Below are positions 46,416-55,168 of a stretch of 64,000 nt of DNA, one piece after another; the first letter of the stretch is position 1; each line of letters starts with the position of its first letter. The notes beneath the pieces are model-generated. The model saw only the letters and a list, made by a program, of their open reading frames with translations, did no database searches and had not been told where the DNA came from. The position numbers and the translations under genes were made by a program. This DNA is from Chitinophaga pinensis (GTDB lineage Bacteria > Bacteroidota > Bacteroidia > UKL13-3): contig CAMBSD010000018.1 of assembly GCA_945870425.1 (NCBI GenBank), positions 16,053-80,052 of the forward strand, read 5' to 3'.

Positions 46416-46451
46416 GTGTCATTATTGGGCTTTATGACAGATTTATGACAC
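46416..46451. promoter_or_regulatory. candidate operator upstream of the haem-uptake operon
   Basis: GTGTCAT at 46416-46422 is inverted as ATGACAC at 46445-46451. A further ATGACA at 46434-46439 lies exactly 11 bp before the last. It stands about 70-100 bp upstream of the operon start. It does not match the Fur box, and which regulator binds is unknown. Confidence 0.4.
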
Positions 46452-46594
46452 ATTAATATTTTTTAACGACTGTTGTGGCTTCTCTATTACTCTGACAAAG
46501 CTTGGCATTGATTGAGGAATTGTAAAAAGTTTATCATAAGTTGAGGTGTGATTGAAGATTATTGCTTAATCCTTTATAGTATAAAATGATTTTC

Positions 46595-46682
46595 TAAGTG
46601 TGCGGGCCGTCAACCAGAGCGTAACGAAGGGTCTGGGTAAGATATCGATAATATTGGAAGGAGCATTTGAGATAGTGATGGT
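46595..46682 (+). repeat. 88-bp dispersed repeat, copy 1
   Basis: Starts TAAGTGTGCGGGCCGTCAA and ends TTTGAGATAGTGATGGT. The reverse complement of 55023-55112 aligns along its whole length at roughly 70% by eye. The 5' third also resembles 38236-38260. Confidence 0.65.
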
Positions 46683-46736
46683 TTTGAAAACTTAATCGAT
46701 AGCGTTCTTTTGTATTGACTTTAGGGCGGTTTGCTT

Positions 46737-47114
46737 TTAAGGCTTTAATCGTTGGGCTCCAGACTTTTTTCTTATAACAATTCCTAGCTTACTTTCTGCA
46801 ACATCTATCATGGTATTATAAAGATCTGCCTTTAACTCAGCTATTCGTTTTTCTTCTTCTAGCCTTGCCACTTTTTCCTTTAACTCTTGAAGTTCTTTAT
46901 TATCATTCATCAATTCAAATTTAGTATTTTCATTCATTGGTTGTCGATAGTTTTTCTCTCCGTTAAACTTTCGCATCCGATACAATACTGCACATTTTGC
47001 CTTTATTCCATAAAGTCTTCGTGCTTCTTCCTTTGTGTATTTTCCTAATAATACATCGTTTACTACAGTTGCTTTAAATTTTTCACTGTAATTGGTTGGT
47101 TTTTTTCTTTCCAT
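46737..47114 (-). mobile_element. IS3-family transposase OrfA, orphan (orfB missing)
   Basis: A 125-residue protein with a helix-turn-helix (NYSEKFKATVVNDVLLGKYTKEEARRLYGI, residues 7-36) and a leucine-zipper-like coiled coil (ELQELKEKVARLEEEKRIAELKADL, about 73-97). The end NTMIDVAESKLGIVIRKKSG matches IS3-family OrfA proteins in Bacteroidota. OrfB, with the DDE catalytic domain, should follow in the -1 frame, but the sequence below 46737 does not encode it. No terminal repeats were found around it. Probably a decayed insertion sequence, although the OrfA frame is intact. Confidence 0.75.
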
Positions 47115-47180
47115 TTTGTCCTGTTTTTAGTTGACTTTTTATCATTTTTGGAGTCAACCTATTTCAGGACTATACAGTCC

Positions 47181-47204
47181 CGACATATCGGGATTTTGAT
47201 GCCT
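47181..47204. repeat. 24-bp dispersed repeat, copy 2
   Basis: Identical to 38352-38375. It lies 67 bp upstream of the IS3 orfA start codon. Confidence 0.75.
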
Positions 47205-47379
47205 TAAAAGGAAAAAGTGAAATAATTAGATAGATGATGATTTAGCCGAAGGTTAGTAAAATATACTAATGAGTCATCTATATGCTTAGAGTTGCTTGCA
47301 GGCGAGGACGCATGAAAAGGGCGGAAGGAGGGGAAACATCCCCCTAACCCACTTCAAAGGGGGAATCCAAAAACAAAAA

Positions 47380-47407
47380 AAGGTTTGAAAATTCATTTTC
47401 AAACCTT
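47380..47407 (-). terminator. terminator of adk
   Basis: AAGGTTTGAAAAT at 47380-47392 pairs with ATTTTCAAACCTT at 47395-47407. On the minus strand it is followed by TTTTTGTTTTTGG, 28 bp after the adk stop. Confidence 0.88.
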
Positions 47408-47435
47408 CTCTGGGTTGCGTAATGCGATCGTATGA

Positions 47436-48002
47436 TTAATCAATTTCAGCACAAAGTGCATTGAAGATAGCTTCAATTTCACCAATACCATCAATACCTT
47501 TATATTTATTTTGCAATTGGTAAAACTCCTTCACAGGCATGGTCTCACCATTATACACATCAATTCTTTTTTGAATAACGGCTGGGTCTTGGTCATCCGC
47601 GCGGCCACTGTCTTTACCTCTTAATAAAAGACGTTTGCGAAGCTCTTCTTCTTCCACTTCAAGGGCCAACATCATCGTGATACTTGTAGCTTTTGATGCC
47701 AATAATTCATCAAGTGCTTTAGCTTGTGCTTGGGTTCGAGGAAATCCATCAAAAATGAAGCCTTTGGCATCTGGGTTTTTATTTACCTCACCTGCCAACA
47801 TACCAATGGTTACTTCATCTGGCACCAATTGTCCTTTGTCTATATAGCTTTTAGCCAATAACCCCAATTCGGTGGCCGACTTAATATTTGCCCTAAAAAT
47901 ATCTCCCGTTGAAAGGTGTACCAAATGATACTTTTCGATAAGTTTGGCACTCTGCGTGCCTTTTCCTGCGCCCGGAGGGCCAAATAGTACAATGTTTAGC
48001 AT
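47436..48002 (-). CDS. adk: adenylate kinase
   Basis: A 188-residue kinase that interconverts ATP, ADP and AMP. Walker A GPPGAGKGTQ lies at about residues 8-17, the AMP site LSTGDIFR near 32, FDGFPRTQAQA near 84, and LRGKDSGRADD near 126. It is the short form, without the zinc lid insertion of about 27 residues, as in other Bacteroidota. It lies 69 bp downstream of hpt with surE further upstream, probably a nucleotide-metabolism cluster. Confidence 0.95.
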   Translation of the reverse strand: MLNIVLFGPPGAGKGTQSAKLIEKYHLVHLSTGDIFRANIKSATELGLLAKSYIDKGQLVPDEVTIGMLAGEVNKNPDAKGFIFDGFPRTQAQAKALDELLASKATSITMMLALEVEEEELRKRLLLRGKDSGRADDQDPAVIQKRIDVYNGETMPVKEFYQLQNKYKGIDGIGEIEAIFNALCAEID

Positions 48003-48071
48003 GATGACTTGTTAATAATTGATGGCGAATAAAATCAAATATTTTAATTTTAACTATGAGTTGGACATGAA

Positions 48072-48608
48072 TTAAGTTTTTTCTACGTAAATATGCTTCA
48101 AGTTGCGGCCAAAACCATCGTAATCTAGGCCGTAACCCAATAAAAATTTATTCTCCACTTCAAAACCAATGTATTTAGGTTGCAAATCCACTTTCAAGGC
48201 TTCAGGTTTTAATAAGAGCGAACAAACCTCAATACTTAAAGGGTTTTTCTCCTTTAAAAGATGGATGATATAATCTATGGTAAGGCCTGTGTCTATGATG
48301 TCTTCAATAATCACTACATGATGACCTGCAATATCTCCCTTGAGACCTATCAATTCTTTGATGCTACCCGTGCTTTGTATGCCCGCATAACTCGAAGCTT
48401 TGATAAACTCTATTCTACACGCAAGATTGATTTGTTTCATTAAGTCGGAAGCCAACATAAACGAACCATTTAGTACAGCTACAAAAACTACTGGCTTACC
48501 CGCATAGTCATGGTTAATAGATTCAGCAAGGGTTTTCACCCTGTTCAATATCTTATCTTCTTGGATAAATATGTCAAAGTTTCGATCTAATACTTGAATA
48601 GATGGCAT
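48072..48608 (-). CDS. hpt: hypoxanthine phosphoribosyltransferase
   Basis: A 178-residue purine salvage enzyme joining hypoxanthine or guanine to PRPP. The PRPP motif is VVIIEDIIDTGLTIDYI near residues 98-114, and the conserved VFVAVLNGSFMLASDLM near 42. The C-terminal segment KYIGFEVENKFLLGYGLDYDGFGRNL fits the family. It lies in the run surE, small membrane gene, hpt, adk, all on the minus strand. Confidence 0.93.
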   Translation of the reverse strand: MPSIQVLDRNFDIFIQEDKILNRVKTLAESINHDYAGKPVVFVAVLNGSFMLASDLMKQINLACRIEFIKASSYAGIQSTGSIKELIGLKGDIAGHHVVIIEDIIDTGLTIDYIIHLLKEKNPLSIEVCSLLLKPEALKVDLQPKYIGFEVENKFLLGYGLDYDGFGRNLKHIYVEKT

Positions 48609-48618
48609 AGGCTATTTT

Positions 48619-48912
48619 TTAATAGAAGAACTTTAACACCACTATGGCAAGCCCGTAGGTAAAGGTTGATAAAATGATACCACGTGCAGTCAAGTATTTT
48701 TCAAAATGGATGAAGAGGTAGAAAACCCCTAAATTAATAACCACACACAAACTCAATAGGGGAGAGAGCATTTTTTCTTTTACCGCCAACTCCAAAAAAC
48801 TTGAAATATTTTGAAGCGAATAGTTAACCAAATAAAAGATAAGTATGCCAATACTTGGAGCCACCAAGCCTAAAAAAACACCTAGCCCAAAATTATCTAA
48901 CTTAATTTTCAT
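48619..48912 (-). CDS. small membrane protein, unknown function
   Basis: A 97-residue protein with about three membrane segments (residues 9-29, 46-67 and 74-93). I recognise no family. Its 5' end overlaps the surE gene by 11 bp, and hpt begins 10 bp downstream, so it belongs to the surE-hpt transcript. Confidence 0.65.
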   Translation of the reverse strand: MKIKLDNFGLGVFLGLVAPSIGILIFYLVNYSLQNISSFLELAVKEKMLSPLLSLCVVINLGVFYLFIHFEKYLTARGIILSTFTYGLAIVVLKFFY

Positions 48913-49690
48913 CAGTAAAATTCCAAGTGTTTAGGTATGAAATAGCATGGTGTGCGGTAAGGTCAAACTGAACAGGCACCACCGATGCATATTTATTGGC
49001 CAAAGCCCATTCGTCAGTATCTTCACCTTGGTCGTAGTTTACAAATTTGCCCGTGAGCCAATAGTATTTGCGGCCATTAGGGTCTTGTCTTTCATCAAAC
49101 TCTTCTTGCCACTTGGCATTGGCTTGGCGACACACTTTAAAACCTTGCCATTCTGATTCGTCTATTTTAGGCACATTCACATTTAGCAAAACGCCTTTAG
49201 GCAAACCATTGGTTAAAATATCGGACGCAATTTTTCTGGCAACTCTCTTGGCTAGCGTAAAATCAGCATCATACGAAAAATCACATAGGGAGAAACCTAC
49301 AGCTGGAATGCCTTCAATGGCCCCTTCTACTGCAGCACTCATGGTGCCACTGTATATCACATTGATGGATGAGTTTGAGCCATGGTTGATTCCAGAAACC
49401 AATAAATCGGGTTTGCGGTGCATCACTTTATCTACGGCTAATTTTACACAATCAGCAGGGGTGCCACTACATTGGTATGAAACAATATCGCCATATAGGT
49501 TGGTTTTCTCTAAACGCAGAGGGCGGCTTATGGTTACGGCATGCCCCATAGCGCTTTGCGGGCTATCGGGAGCTACTACTATTACTTCGCCAAGATGTTT
49601 AACGGCATCCACTAAAGTACGAATACCGGGTGCGGTAATACCATCGTCATTTGACACTAAAATTAAAGGTCTTTCACTCATGGGGTGCAA
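48902..49690 (-). CDS. surE: 5'-nucleotidase SurE
   Basis: A 262-residue metal-dependent phosphatase of nucleoside monophosphates. The motifs are LVSNDDGITAPGI near residues 11-23 (the DD pair binds metal), APDSPQSAMGHAVT near 39, LLVSGINHGSN near 96 and YSGTMSAAVEGAI near 112. It overlaps the following small gene by 11 bp. Placement with hpt and adk suggests a nucleotide salvage cluster. Confidence 0.93.
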   Translation of the reverse strand: MHPMSERPLILVSNDDGITAPGIRTLVDAVKHLGEVIVVAPDSPQSAMGHAVTISRPLRLEKTNLYGDIVSYQCSGTPADCVKLAVDKVMHRKPDLLVSGINHGSNSSINVIYSGTMSAAVEGAIEGIPAVGFSLCDFSYDADFTLAKRVARKIASDILTNGLPKGVLLNVNVPKIDESEWQGFKVCRQANAKWQEEFDERQDPNGRKYYWLTGKFVNYDQGEDTDEWALANKYASVVPVQFDLTAHHAISYLNTWNFTDEN

Positions 49691-50235
49691 AGGTAGTTTT
49701 TTTAGGTTTTAGTTTTTTCAAATATTCTAAAATATAAATGAGGCGCTAAAAGACTAGAAAAGGCATGTAAAAAGCTTGGTAAGAAAGTGCCGCTTGTGGC
49801 AGATAGGAGTCAGAACTTCGGATTTTGCTAAGCTAGGGTCATGTAATAATCATCAAGTTTTACATTGAAATTTATTTCTACTTTCCATGCTTTAAAAACT
49901 TTTATCACTGTGTTAATAGTTGCACTGTTGGCGATGCTTTCCTCAACTATCTATAGTCTTGAGAGTTAGTTAATAGCTTGGGTGATTATGGATTTGAAAT
50001 GAAAAAAGAGTTTGAAACCTGATGTAAAATGTGTGAAAAGCATGACAGAACCCTGAAAGGGTTCACTTCATGCATTATAAATTCTTAGAGCGCTTTGCTA
50101 TCTATGGATATTGGGGCAAACCCTCTTCTGTTATTGATTTCGTTGGGTAAGGCAATCAAACTTCATTTAATCAATGAACCAACAATTCTTGAGCCCTTTA
50201 TTAATGCTATGTGTTTTTTGTCTTATATATAGTTG
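49691..50235. other. 545-bp intergenic region
   Basis: No gene is seen on either strand. A small hairpin GAACCCTGAAAGGGTTC lies at 50048-50064. The 50070-50118 segment (TTCTTAGAGCGCTTTGCTATC) resembles 54790-54825, so it may be a repeat. The rest is AT-rich. Confidence 0.5.
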
Positions 50236-51348
50236 TCAAAATGAAATAGCGATTGAACTAACGATTGAGAAATTGTCGTTGACATTTTTATCTTGTCTTA
50301 GAAATATTTTGTCTGTGCTATTAAACCAACGTCCTTCGATTCGCCACGCTATATTTTTAACTGGTGAGTAGTCAAGGTTAAGAGAAAGTCCGTTTGTTTT
50401 AAAACCGTTTGGTGTCCCTGTAACAATGATTACTCCATCCTTATCTTGGTAATACTCTGCCCGCATAGCAGAAGACCATTTGTCTTTCCACATGTAGCGA
50501 ATAATAATAACAGGACTAAACCAAATATAATAGTCTGCGTTGCCCTTTTTTATTTGCTGTCCACCGATGTCAAAGCCTGCAATGAAACCGAACTTTTTTG
50601 TGAGTTGAGATTGAATATAAACATTATTGAAGTAGCGCAATCTTCTGGTCGTGTCAGGGTCAACTGTGCCGATGAACGTACTCCAATTGAAACTTAGTCT
50701 ATCGCCCTTGATATATTTGATTTGTGTGCAGAAAGCGGGCAGGGAATTTCCGTAAACTTTATTTATTCGTTGCCAGCCATTGCATACTAGTGCAGCCAAT
50801 TCCCATTGTTCATTTGGATTATAAGTAAGTTTTGCCCCAGATAAATAGTATGGAGAATTTTCGGCAAGAAGGGAACGTGTCAATGTCCAGCTATCCTTTG
50901 AAATGGCGCTTTCAAAACCGATGTGAGATGCGAAAATTCCTGCATCAATCCACAAGTTATTTTTCTTATTTAGTGAAATTCCTGCGTTGCCTTCATATAT
51001 GTATTGCAAAGCTGACTGCTCGCTTGCGTAATTATCCATTACGTAAGTACCTGCTTGCATTGCAATATTCGCTCTGTATTTTAAATGTTTTGCACTTACT
51101 CTGATTAATCCAAGATTTAGATTGAATTCGTTTTGTCGGTTGTGATTGTATAAGAAAGGCTGTCTGTAATTGGTTTTCGGCTGATTAAAATCGTATGCGT
51201 AAAATATATCTACATAGCCCGAATATGAAATTTCTGGTTTTTGTGCCCACACACTGCTGTCTATCTGTCCGTGAGCAGTTAGACGTAAAATGAGTAGTGT
51301 AATTATTAGATAAAAATTAAGTTTCAAGGTCGTTTGTATTTTGTTCAC
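50236..51348 (-). CDS. outer-membrane beta-barrel porin (BBP2-like)
   Basis: A 370-residue outer-membrane protein. The signal peptide ends near residue 27 (LTAHG, then QIDSSV). Barrel strands begin with SYSGYVDIFYAYDFNQP near 39, and FNLNLGLIRVSAKHLKYRANIAMQAGTY near 74 matches the beta-barrel porin-2 type found in Bacteroidota. The end NFSIVSSIAISF has the terminal Phe expected for barrel insertion. Substrate unknown. Confidence 0.78.
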   Translation of the reverse strand: MNKIQTTLKLNFYLIITLLILRLTAHGQIDSSVWAQKPEISYSGYVDIFYAYDFNQPKTNYRQPFLYNHNRQNEFNLNLGLIRVSAKHLKYRANIAMQAGTYVMDNYASEQSALQYIYEGNAGISLNKKNNLWIDAGIFASHIGFESAISKDSWTLTRSLLAENSPYYLSGAKLTYNPNEQWELAALVCNGWQRINKVYGNSLPAFCTQIKYIKGDRLSFNWSTFIGTVDPDTTRRLRYFNNVYIQSQLTKKFGFIAGFDIGGQQIKKGNADYYIWFSPVIIIRYMWKDKWSSAMRAEYYQDKDGVIIVTGTPNGFKTNGLSLNLDYSPVKNIAWRIEGRWFNSTDKIFLRQDKNVNDNFSIVSSIAISF

Positions 51349-51505
51349 TTGTCTTTCTTTTATTGTTAGTGCTGATGGTTTACAGATTTACGATGTGGCG
51401 AAATTATGGACAATATCTTCCATTTACTTCTAATTTTTATTACATACAGAATATATCATTTACAAATAAACCCGTCATATATCAAATTTGTTCTTGTGGG
51501 ATAGT

Positions 51506-52798
51506 CTATTGTAGGATGATTTTTCTTAATTCGATGATGTTCCCTTGCTTGTCAATGACTTGAGCAAAGTAAAGTCCGTTCCCACCCCAATTTGAGGAAA
51601 TCAAATAATCAGTTTGTGAAGTTATATTTTTATTGAAGATTTGTTGCCCCAAGGCATTTTTTATAATCAAATTATAACCAGCCATGACATTGAGTTTGCC
51701 ATAATCAAAATTTACATAGTTGTTTGAAGGATTAGGATAGATTCGTATTTGATAATTTTCATTTTTATTAATACCAGTTGTGCCTAATTGAATAGTATAG
51801 CTTACCGTGTCCGAAAAAATACAATCCATTGCCACTAAATTTACGGTGTAAATTCCCGTTGAGGAAAAGGAGTGGTTTGGGTTTTTTAAAACTGATGTGT
51901 ACCCGTCCCCAAAATCCCAGAAATAATACAGTGGGCTATTCAGGTTAGAAGAAGATGTATTGTTAAATGATACAGAGTTGCCATTTGTCGAATAACTAAA
52001 GTTTGCAAGCGGATTATTCATTTTTAAGTTCCAATCATTTTGGCTATTAAATGTCGTTTTATCAGACATCTGTTGATAATATAATGCACGAGACTGGGTT
52101 AATCCAGCATTGAACGCAATTCCGCTTGAGGGCTTTTTCCAAATTGAACTGTAAATGGTTAGCGCTGCAACATAACTACCGTCTATATTTGGATGGCTAT
52201 TATCATTGCTATGTAGAATCAATGTTGTGTCATTCAAAATATTTTGCCAAGTGACTCCAACTGGAGCACATTGAATGTTGAGAATATCACTGATTTCACT
52301 ATAAGCACTTATCAATGAATCCTGCATATGGTTAAAATCAACAAATACTGGACTGCAATTGGTGTTTGTTGGATCACATTGCTGACCACCAAATCGTCTG
52401 CCCCATGTCATATAGGCGATAATTCTAGCGCAAGGATTAAACTGCTTAACTAAAGCTTTTAAATCAGTTAGTGAGGGATACATACTGTTGTATCGATAAT
52501 AATCAATACTTGGTATTTGACTTTGTTCTTGAATGACAACATAATCCCAGTTACCTTGACTTATCTTTGAAATAGTTGTTGTATCATTGAGATGACTTGA
52601 TATGGGGTATCCGCCAGGCATATTTGATTCAATGATTAGTGTTTTTCCAGCAGAACTAGAAAGGCTTTGAACAAGTTGTGGCAAATTGTTATATGATGTA
52701 TAACTATTCCCTAAAAAAAGAACTCTTAGTGTGTCTTGTGCTAATAAATCATTAATTGAAATTACTGTAAGAAGCAGTAGTGTTAATTTGATTTTCAT
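51506..52798 (-). CDS. SGNH-hydrolase-like protein with PKD and type IX sorting domains
   Basis: A 430-residue secreted protein. The signal ends at LLAQ (about residue 21). Residues 25-240 form an SGNH/GDSL-like fold: LFLGNSYTSYNNLPQL near 28 with the nucleophile serine, and DNSHPNIDGSYVAAL near 205 with the Asp-x-x-His pair. A PKD-type beta-sandwich follows (about 258-340, YYFWDFGDGYTSVLKNPNHSFSSTG). The C-terminal sorting domain (RIYPNPSNNYVNFDYGK, GLYFAQVIDKQGNIIELRKIILQ) shows export by the type IX system. It could be an esterase or acetylhydrolase on the cell surface. Confidence 0.82.
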   Translation of the reverse strand: MKIKLTLLLLTVISINDLLAQDTLRVLFLGNSYTSYNNLPQLVQSLSSSAGKTLIIESNMPGGYPISSHLNDTTTISKISQGNWDYVVIQEQSQIPSIDYYRYNSMYPSLTDLKALVKQFNPCARIIAYMTWGRRFGGQQCDPTNTNCSPVFVDFNHMQDSLISAYSEISDILNIQCAPVGVTWQNILNDTTLILHSNDNSHPNIDGSYVAALTIYSSIWKKPSSGIAFNAGLTQSRALYYQQMSDKTTFNSQNDWNLKMNNPLANFSYSTNGNSVSFNNTSSSNLNSPLYYFWDFGDGYTSVLKNPNHSFSSTGIYTVNLVAMDCIFSDTVSYTIQLGTTGINKNENYQIRIYPNPSNNYVNFDYGKLNVMAGYNLIIKNALGQQIFNKNITSQTDYLISSNWGGNGLYFAQVIDKQGNIIELRKIILQ

Positions 52799-53031
52799 TT
52801 TTTACTTTATAATCGTTTGTTTTGTGATTATTAGATTCAAATATAATAGCCTTTCCTATAGTGCATTGCCGTAACAAGTTGGCGATTTCGGTTATGTAAG
52901 TTTTCTATCATCACTATATTTATTAGCTAACGGATACAAAACTTCATGTAACCACTTAACCTCCAATCTATTGAGTGTTGGCGTTCTTTTCACACGAAGC
53001 CTATCATAACTTGTATTCTCATTTAGTTTGT

Positions 53032-53754
53032 TTAATTGTCTTTTATATCGCTGTCAATAGTTGTGTTTTTTGATGTCTTGTGGAATATTTCTATAAAATA
53101 ACCTATTTGAAAAAAGTCACGACCAGTTTCATCATTTATTTTGTAGTCGAACTGATGTAAATAACCTACTTGTATAGTTGTTGCTTTTGATGGTTTGTAA
53201 TTAAATGCAAATAACATTCTGTTTCGTTCAAAATAAGGTTCCTTGTCCGTAAAAAATATTTCATTACTTGCACTAATTTGAAAGAGTTTGTATTCATTTC
53301 GTTCTTTTCCAAAAGGATAAGAAGCCCCAAATCTGTATCGAAAACGGTTGAAGTAGCCATTGCTTGTAAATCTAAATTCTGAACGATAACGTTGTTCTAT
53401 TTTTAATTTACCGATTGATTGAAAAAGAATAACCTGAGGCCAAATTCTAAATTCATCATTATTTTTTGGAACAACAAAATCTCCGCCTTCTTTGTATGTT
53501 TGATAACTGCCTGCACCTAAAGTCAGCTTTGCATTTTTATGAACTTTGAAGTTAATACCGCCCTTGTATTCGTAATAGTGAAAGTTGCTGTAAAATTTTA
53601 ATGAACGCAATTGTCCTTCACCAAAAAAACTTAATTTATCGTCAAGATTAAATTTTACATTCAGAATATTCCAACTGCCAATGTCAATAGTCTGTGCAGA
53701 TACAGTATTTATTGAAAAATACAGCATAATTATTGTTAGAAAAAATACCCTCAT
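53032..53754 (-). CDS. DUF2490 family exported protein
   Basis: A 240-residue exported protein. The signal peptide ends at TVSAQ (about residue 21), and the body is a series of barrel-like strands with FFGEGQLRSLKFYSNFHYYEYKGG, RIWPQVILFQSIGKLKIEQRYRSE and YLHQFDY. That is the pattern of DUF2490, an outer-membrane barrel family of unknown function. Its ATG overlaps the stop of the MscS-like gene by 4 bp, so both are translated together. Confidence 0.75.
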   Translation of the reverse strand: MRVFFLTIIMLYFSINTVSAQTIDIGSWNILNVKFNLDDKLSFFGEGQLRSLKFYSNFHYYEYKGGINFKVHKNAKLTLGAGSYQTYKEGGDFVVPKNNDEFRIWPQVILFQSIGKLKIEQRYRSEFRFTSNGYFNRFRYRFGASYPFGKERNEYKLFQISASNEIFFTDKEPYFERNRMLFAFNYKPSKATTIQVGYLHQFDYKINDETGRDFFQIGYFIEIFHKTSKNTTIDSDIKDN

Positions 53755-54272
53755 TTACTATCCTCACTATGTTTTTGTTTTTTTTCTGCAACTGAAAATG
53801 ATTTATCGAAAAAATGAGAATTGGGTATTGTAATTATTTCGCTATCGTTAGTTTTGAGATGAACAAAAAAGTAGTTCATTTCTGTTACTTCACCTTCAAA
53901 ATGGTAATCTTTGTGTAATACTTTTACGTAATCTCCCAATTTCACTGGATGATTAAAAAATATCAAGATACTCGAAGTGATATTTGAAAGTAAAGACCAT
54001 TGAGCAAAAAATGCAATACCCAAAACTGTCAATATTGTACTTACAAACATGGCTATTTCATTTTGTTTGAAACCCCAAACTCCTGTTAGAAGAATAATTG
54101 CAGTCATTGTTGTAAACAGCTGCACAGCTCGTATTGCCATTTTTCTCCTGCTCCTTTCTAATCGAGTTCTTTTGAGAAAATTATTGATAACTGTTTTGAA
54201 TATAAAATACAAAATGATATAGGAACCAAATATTATTATGGTTTCAATAATTTGAACGTTGAACTGTTTCAT
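53751..54272 (-). CDS. small mechanosensitive ion channel (MscS family)
   Basis: A 173-residue inner-membrane protein, shorter than E. coli MscS (286). Three membrane segments (about 8-28, 45-63 and 70-94) are followed by the start of the beta domain, with VKLGDYVKVL and GEVTEMNYFFVHLKTNDSEIITIPNSHFF near 128-157. The C-terminal alpha/beta domain of MscS is missing. Short channels of this type exist in Bacteroidota. It overlaps the DUF2490 gene by 4 bp. Confidence 0.78.
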   Translation of the reverse strand: MKQFNVQIIETIIIFGSYIILYFIFKTVINNFLKRTRLERSRRKMAIRAVQLFTTMTAIILLTGVWGFKQNEIAMFVSTILTVLGIAFFAQWSLLSNITSSILIFFNHPVKLGDYVKVLHKDYHFEGEVTEMNYFFVHLKTNDSEIITIPNSHFFDKSFSVAEKKQKHSEDSK

Positions 54273-54947
54273 TGACTATTTATTAATTTATTTACTCTCT
54301 CATACCCAATTATGTTGTCGGTTGTTTTGTCCGATGCGCTTGCAACTAATTTCCTTTTTGGCGAACCTTTGTTGCTTATAATTTTTCAAATATATAGCTT
54401 CCATTTTCATTTACAAGGTATCAACTTATAACTAGTTTCAATCCTATAGAGCACTTACGAATTCAAATTTTATTTGTGTAACAATCTCTAGTTTTCTGAA
54501 CTTTAAAATAGCACGGACTGCCTTCGGATTTAAATTAAAAAAAGAGCTTATGTCGCGCTTGTATTCAATTATAATTGATTAATGTCTGAAGCAGGATAAC
54601 AAATACGAAATCACTTTGCCGTTCGTTTTATTACTTTGAGTGGATAGTCTATTTTGTGGAGCTTACAATGAAGTTGACTGCGTGTATTTAAGTGGAATTG
54701 AATAATATGCCAATGTAAAAGGATTAATTGAAATTGATTTTCTAAACTAACCAGTGTCGGAGACACTACAAATTCATAATGAATCCGAAGAGCGCTAAGC
54801 TAACTCTGCGGATAGTAAAGGGGCTTATCCCACTTCACAAGGCAAAACCTAAAAGGCTGTACAAACCCAAGCTTGAAATCTTTTTGCACAGCACTGCGAA
54901 AATCGGGCTTCGCAGGCGGAATAAATTCAGTTTTTGAAAGCACCTGT

Positions 54948-54972
54948 TGTCAGTTCGAGCGGAGTCGAGAAC
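54948..54972 (+). repeat. dispersed GAGCGGAGTCGA repeat
   Basis: Contains GTTCGAGCGGAGTCGAGAAC preceded by TGTCA, as at 30962 and in inverse form at 33491. Confidence 0.75.
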
Positions 54973-55022
54973 GACCCAATGTTGAAAGTGATTGCAACAA
55001 GGCATTTAGTTACATTGAGTAA

Positions 55023-55112
55023 ACTATCACTAATCTCAAATATTTCCTCCGGTATTCTCGTTATCCAACTCAGACCCTTTGGCTGCGCCTAGGGTGACGG
55101 CCCTCGTGCTAA
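55023..55112 (-). repeat. 90-bp dispersed repeat, copy 2 (inverted)
   Basis: The reverse complement aligns along its length with 46595-46682. Shared blocks include GGGCCGTCA, AAGGGTCTG and ATTTGAGAT, with TAGTGAT near the end. Confidence 0.65.
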
Positions 55113-55168
55113 GGACATCTGTTTTGTGTTTGAAAGTGCTTGCCAATAACTGAAACAAAATATGTATT

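Larger units (their letters stand above)
46349..46736. other. 388-bp upstream region of the haem operon
   Basis: Contains the inverted and direct TGTCAT/ATGACA copies at 46416-46451 (listed separately) and the 88-bp dispersed repeat at 46595-46682. The rest is AT-rich spacer with no gene. Confidence 0.55.
47115..47435. other. 321-bp spacer with dispersed repeats and adk terminator
   Basis: Holds the 24-bp repeat copy at 47181-47204 and the CCCCTAACCC-type element at 47322-47368, followed by the adk terminator. It begins at the upstream flank of the IS3 orfA. No gene is seen. Confidence 0.55.
54273..55168. other. 896-bp gene-free region made of dispersed repeats
   Basis: No intact gene is seen. 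It contains the GTTCGAGCGGAGTCGAGAAC repeat at 54948-54972, a segment near 54773-54832 resembling 50070-50118, a GC-rich hairpin-like part near 54890-54925, and the 90-bp repeat at 55023-55112. The first 300 bp are AT-rich spacer. Confidence 0.6.

Noticed and set aside
49068..49712. 214-codon open frame on the plus strand, antisense to surE
   Set aside because: SurE on the minus strand has all family motifs over this interval; the antisense frame shows no motif and is a shadow.
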